A DNA stretch of 8,311 nucleotides, taken from assembly GCA_028705705.1 (NCBI GenBank), contig JAQWCZ010000079.1, positions 1 to 8,311 on the forward strand. Reading direction: 5' to 3'. The notes beneath the pieces are model-generated. The model was not told the DNA's origin, did not search any database, and saw only the letters and a program-made list of their open reading frames with translations. Within the stretch, counting starts at the first letter, position 1. Every line of letters begins with the position of its first letter. Positions 6,129-8,311 of this stretch are shown piece by piece. The stretch is from Paludibacter sp. Its GTDB lineage: Bacteria; Bacteroidota; Bacteroidia; Bacteroidales; Paludibacteraceae. Both the position numbers and the translations under genes were made by a program.

Positions 6129-6862
6129 CTGAGCAAATAAGCACTGCAAACATCAAATGTAAAACGTTTCAATTTGATTAACTTAAAATCATAAGATTGT
6201 AAAATTTGAATCAGTTTTTTACCCCTTGGAAAAGCACTCATTGAGTTTGTAAGGTATTTGTAATCGGATTCATCAAGCAATCCGGTTACAAATAGCATAT
6301 ATATTCGTATATACAGCTTATACAACATTTGCATAATCCCTTTTTCAGGTTGATTCACTTCAATGATGAGAAAATGACCTCCAGATTTGATCACCCGATT
6401 AATCTCACGAAGTGATTGTGATAGTTTTTCCAGGTTTCTGATTCCAAAAGCAATTGTTACAGCATCAAAGCTTTGATCTTCGAAAGTTAGTGCTGCAGCA
6501 TCCTGTACCAAAAAATCAGTTTGAGTTTGTAGTTGTTTTTTGGCAACTTTTTGTTTGCCTATTTCCATCATCCCCGCTGAGATATCTATTCCGGTGATTT
6601 TTTCAGGCTTGAGTATTTTGTCCATGACCACCATCATATCGGCAGTACCGGTAGCAATATCCAGCATTTTTTTCGGTGAAAACGGTTTTAAAAACGAGAC
6701 AGCTTTCCTTCTCCAGATATGAGCCATACCCCAGGATATGACATTATTAAAACTATCATAATGAGCAGATATTTTATCAAACAGTGTGATTAGTTGTGCC
6801 GTTTTATCTTCATCAGGACTGTAAGGTTTAATCTGGTCGTTCAACAATTCATCTGAAATCAT
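6116..6862 (-). CDS. menG: Demethylmenaquinone methyltransferase (UbiE/MenG family)
   Basis: The product uses S-adenosylmethionine to methylate the naphthoquinone ring in the last step of menaquinone synthesis at the inner membrane. I choose ATG 6862-6860, giving 248 residues, because it forms an ATGA overlap with the lgt stop codon and gives the usual family length. A longer frame from 6916 would add 18 glutamine- and asparagine-rich residues translated from inside lgt. Family marks, numbered from 6862, are HYDSFNNVISWGMAHIWRRK (near 34-53), the SAM-binding motif MLDIATGTADM (66-76), an acidic GIDIS block (91-95), FGIRN (139-143) and RVIKSGGHFLIIE (156-168), matching the two UbiE/MenG signatures with small changes. 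Bacteroidota use menaquinone, so MenG is preferred over a ubiquinone role. It is the last gene of secA-lgt-menG, and its stop codon overlaps that of the opposing carrier gene at TTAA. Confidence 0.92.
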   Translation of the reverse strand: MISDELLNDQIKPYSPDEDKTAQLITLFDKISAHYDSFNNVISWGMAHIWRRKAVSFLKPFSPKKMLDIATGTADMMVVMDKILKPEKITGIDISAGMMEIGKQKVAKKQLQTQTDFLVQDAAALTFEDQSFDAVTIAFGIRNLEKLSQSLREINRVIKSGGHFLIIEVNQPEKGIMQMLYKLYIRIYMLFVTGLLDESDYKYLTNSMSAFPRGKKLIQILQSYDFKLIKLKRFTFDVCSAYLLRKIN

Positions 6863-7662
6863 TTTGTTGTTACTGTTTTCTGTTTGTTGCTGTTGATAAT
6901 CAACCAGATTCCCCATATGATAAAGGGAATACTCAATATTTGTCCCATATTCAGTAGCATCTCATTTTCAAATGATTCTTGATTGTTTTTTATAAATTCA
7001 AGCAGAAATCTTGTCAAAAATATTCCGATAAGAAATACACCGAAAATCAAACCTGTTTTCTTATACGCTTCTTTTTTCCAATACAACCAATAGGTAATTG
7101 CAAAAGTTATTAAACAATATAATGCTTCATAAATTTGAGTGGGATGCATAGGTTCTGTTTGTCCGTCGCGTACAAAAATGAATCCCCAGGGCAGAGTAGT
7201 AGGTCCCCCATAAATTTCAGAGTTCATCAGGTTACCGAGTCTAATTAAAGCTCCTGCAACGGAAACACCAATGACCAACCGGTCAAATACCCAGATATAT
7301 CCTTTTTTTGAAACTTTTTTATTATAAAAGTATGTCGAAACCAAAATTCCCAGTGCTCCACCATGACTGGCCAAACCGCCCTGCCAGATATATAGCATTT
7401 CAATGGGATTAGCCAGATAATAAGATGGATTGTAAAATAAACAATGACCTAATCTTGCTCCGATAACACCGCCCAGCACTGTGTAAATAAATAAACTGTC
7501 CAGCCATTTATCAGGTAATTTCTCATGTTTGTAAATTTTTTGTGTAATAATTAATGTAAACCAGATTCCAAGAGCCCAAAGTAGTCCATACCACCTGATG
7601 TGGAGACTTCCAATATTGAAAATCTCGGGATCAACATTCCACGTTATGTAATTCAACAACAT
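6859..7662 (-). CDS. lgt: Prolipoprotein diacylglyceryl transferase
   Basis: This 267-residue inner-membrane enzyme transfers diacylglycerol from phosphatidylglycerol to the lipobox cysteine of prolipoproteins, the first step of lipoprotein maturation. Recognisable blocks are HIRWYGLLWALG (21-32), GGVIGARLGHCLFYNP (64-79), WQGGLASHGGALG (93-105) with the essential His100, the signature region RLGNLMNSEIYG (141-152) with Arg141 and Asn144, MHPTQIYEA (172-180) and FLTRFLLEF (215-223) with Arg218. These correspond to H103, R143, N146 and R239 of E. coli Lgt by motif matching. About seven hydrophobic segments are visible and length is normal. The first codons follow secA after 30 bases, and the final TGA overlaps the menG start as ATGA, so translation of the two is probably coupled. 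Confidence 0.95.
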   Translation of the reverse strand: MLLNYITWNVDPEIFNIGSLHIRWYGLLWALGIWFTLIITQKIYKHEKLPDKWLDSLFIYTVLGGVIGARLGHCLFYNPSYYLANPIEMLYIWQGGLASHGGALGILVSTYFYNKKVSKKGYIWVFDRLVIGVSVAGALIRLGNLMNSEIYGGPTTLPWGFIFVRDGQTEPMHPTQIYEALYCLITFAITYWLYWKKEAYKKTGLIFGVFLIGIFLTRFLLEFIKNNQESFENEMLLNMGQILSIPFIIWGIWLIINSNKQKTVTTK

Positions 7663-7692
7663 AATTTAAGATTGATTTTTTTATATTAAAAA

Positions 7693-8311
7693 TTATCTGC
7701 CGTGACAGTGTTTATATTTTTTACCACTACCACAAAAACAAGGATCGTTTCTTCCCGGTTTTTTCTCTACATGAACCGGTTCAATACGTTGATTTTCACG
7801 TGTGTCCTGTTTGGTTGGGTCTTGTACCGGACGAGTGTTCACCTCATCTTTTTGCGTACGATAGCGACTCATATCCATACGTTGTACCGGACGAGCTTCA
7901 CGAACTTGTTCAGGCTCCCGCATCGGTATCTGACCACGCATTAATATGGCAACGATCTTCCTGTTCATCGAATCAATCATTTCTTTGAAAAGACCGAATG
8001 ATTCCAGCTTATAGATCAATAAGGGATCTTTTTGTTCATACGATGCATTTTGTACAGAATTACGCAATTCGTCCAGTTGACGAAGGTGTTCTTTCCATTC
8101 ATCATCAATTACATACAATAAAATCTGTTTTTCAAATGATCTGACAATCTCTTTGGCTTCAGTATTATAAGCTGTTTCAAGGTGAGTAGAAATATTGAAA
8201 ACACGTTTACCATCCGTCACCGGAACAAGGATATTTTCGTATTGTTTTCCCTGTTTTTCATATACTTGTTTAATAACCGGATAAGCTATTGCTGCTAACT
8301 TATCCATTTTT
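7693..8311 (-). CDS. secA: Preprotein translocase ATPase SecA, C-terminal part, cut by the right window edge
   Basis: Only the last 205 or so codons are present; the frame continues beyond base 8311, and the Met codon at 8307-8305 is internal, not a start. SecA is the ATPase that drives preproteins through SecYEG. The visible part has the helical scaffold region [20 protein letters not shown] (63-82, counted from that Met) and [18 protein letters not shown] (93-110). A charged, proline-rich linker follows (about 126-184) and then the zinc-binding SEC-C tail, [14 protein letters not shown] (190-203), a CxC-x8-CH motif that binds Zn and, in other bacteria, SecB or ribosomes. The linker holds RPVQ twice, 20 residues apart. 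secA leads into lgt after 30 bases, so it heads the visible part of a minus-strand operon; its promoter is outside the window. Confidence 0.96.
   Translation of the reverse strand, partial: KMDKLAAIAYPVIKQVYEKQGKQYENILVPVTDGKRVFNISTHLETAYNTEAKEIVRSFEKQILLYVIDDEWKEHLRQLDELRNSVQNASYEQKDPLLIYKLESFGLFKEMIDSMNRKIVAILMRGQIPMREPEQVREARPVQRMDMSRYRTQKDEVNTRPVQDPTKQDTRENQRIEPVHVEKKPGRNDPCFCGSGKKYKHCHGR
7822..7895 (-). repeat. 14-bp direct repeat inside the SecA linker
   Basis: TTGTACCGGACGAG occurs at 7822-7835 and again at 7882-7895, exactly 60 bases apart. On the coding strand both copies encode RPVQ, at residues 139-142 and 159-162 of the visible SecA tail. The identical codons and the in-frame 20-codon period suggest a past tandem duplication of the linker segment that has since diverged between the copies. 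Confidence 0.6.

Noticed and set aside
6863..6916. An 18-residue N-terminal extension of menG.
   Set aside because: It lies wholly inside lgt, is low-complexity (QQQQ, NSNN), and the ATGA overlap at 6859-6862 gives a normal-length protein.
6540..7988. Short plus-strand frames opposite menG and secA.
   Set aside because: They mirror the coding of the opposite strand and show no independent conservation or start signals.
1..8311. An anti-phage defence system, mobile element or RNA gene.
   Set aside because: All stretches over 110 bp are filled by recognised housekeeping genes. The AddB-like protein is a core repair enzyme, and no transposase, integrase, tRNA-like fold or riboswitch pattern is visible.

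Overview
The window reads as a chromosomal housekeeping segment from a member of the Bacteroidota, most likely the order Bacteroidales. Four things point there: the A+T-rich composition, starts that lack an obvious Shine-Dalgarno sequence, promoter-like elements of the TTTG / TAnnTTTG type, and the best-recognised proteins (an AddB-like nuclease/helicase, a three-gene acyl-CoA carboxylase and a Bacteroidota-style SecA tail). A propionate-metabolising Bacteroidales, such as a Paludibacter relative, would fit, but the genus cannot be fixed from sequence reading alone. I see no phage, insertion sequence, CRISPR array, tRNA or rRNA.

Layout. From 1 to 1617 on the minus strand lies the 5' part (539 codons) of an addB-like recombination nuclease gene that runs off the left edge. 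A 110-bp divergent promoter region (1618-1727) separates it from a plus-strand gene for a DUF554 (YqgA/YdfK-type) membrane protein. A three-gene plus-strand operon follows: carboxyltransferase (2452-3987), biotin carboxylase (4070-5566) and biotin carboxyl carrier protein (5571-6119). The carrier gene meets the opposing operon head-on, and the two stop codons share the bases TTAA at 6116-6119. The opposing minus-strand operon reads secA (3' part only, entering from the right edge), lgt and menG/ubiE. lgt and menG are joined by an ATGA stop/start overlap.

How the genes work together. The carboxylase trio makes a complete soluble biotin-dependent acyl-CoA carboxylase: biotin carboxylase charges biotin on the carrier with CO2, and the carboxyltransferase passes it to an acyl-CoA, most likely propionyl-CoA to methylmalonyl-CoA or the closely related reaction. 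No membrane decarboxylase (MmdB/OadB-type) subunit is visible here, so a Na+-pumping decarboxylase is not supported by this window. The secA-lgt-menG group joins preprotein export, lipoprotein lipidation and menaquinone synthesis, all envelope or membrane functions.

The window is mostly core metabolism and I do not see a clear new system. The points most worth a second look are: an inverted repeat overlapping the carboxylase promoter; a degenerate 7-bp tandem repeat with a 9-bp inverted repeat between the first two carboxylase genes, with the first gene's stop codon inside the first repeat; an isoleucine at a carboxyltransferase position linked to acyl-CoA specificity; and an apparent split of the PCC alpha chain in which the carrier protein carries a roughly 100-residue extra N-terminal domain.
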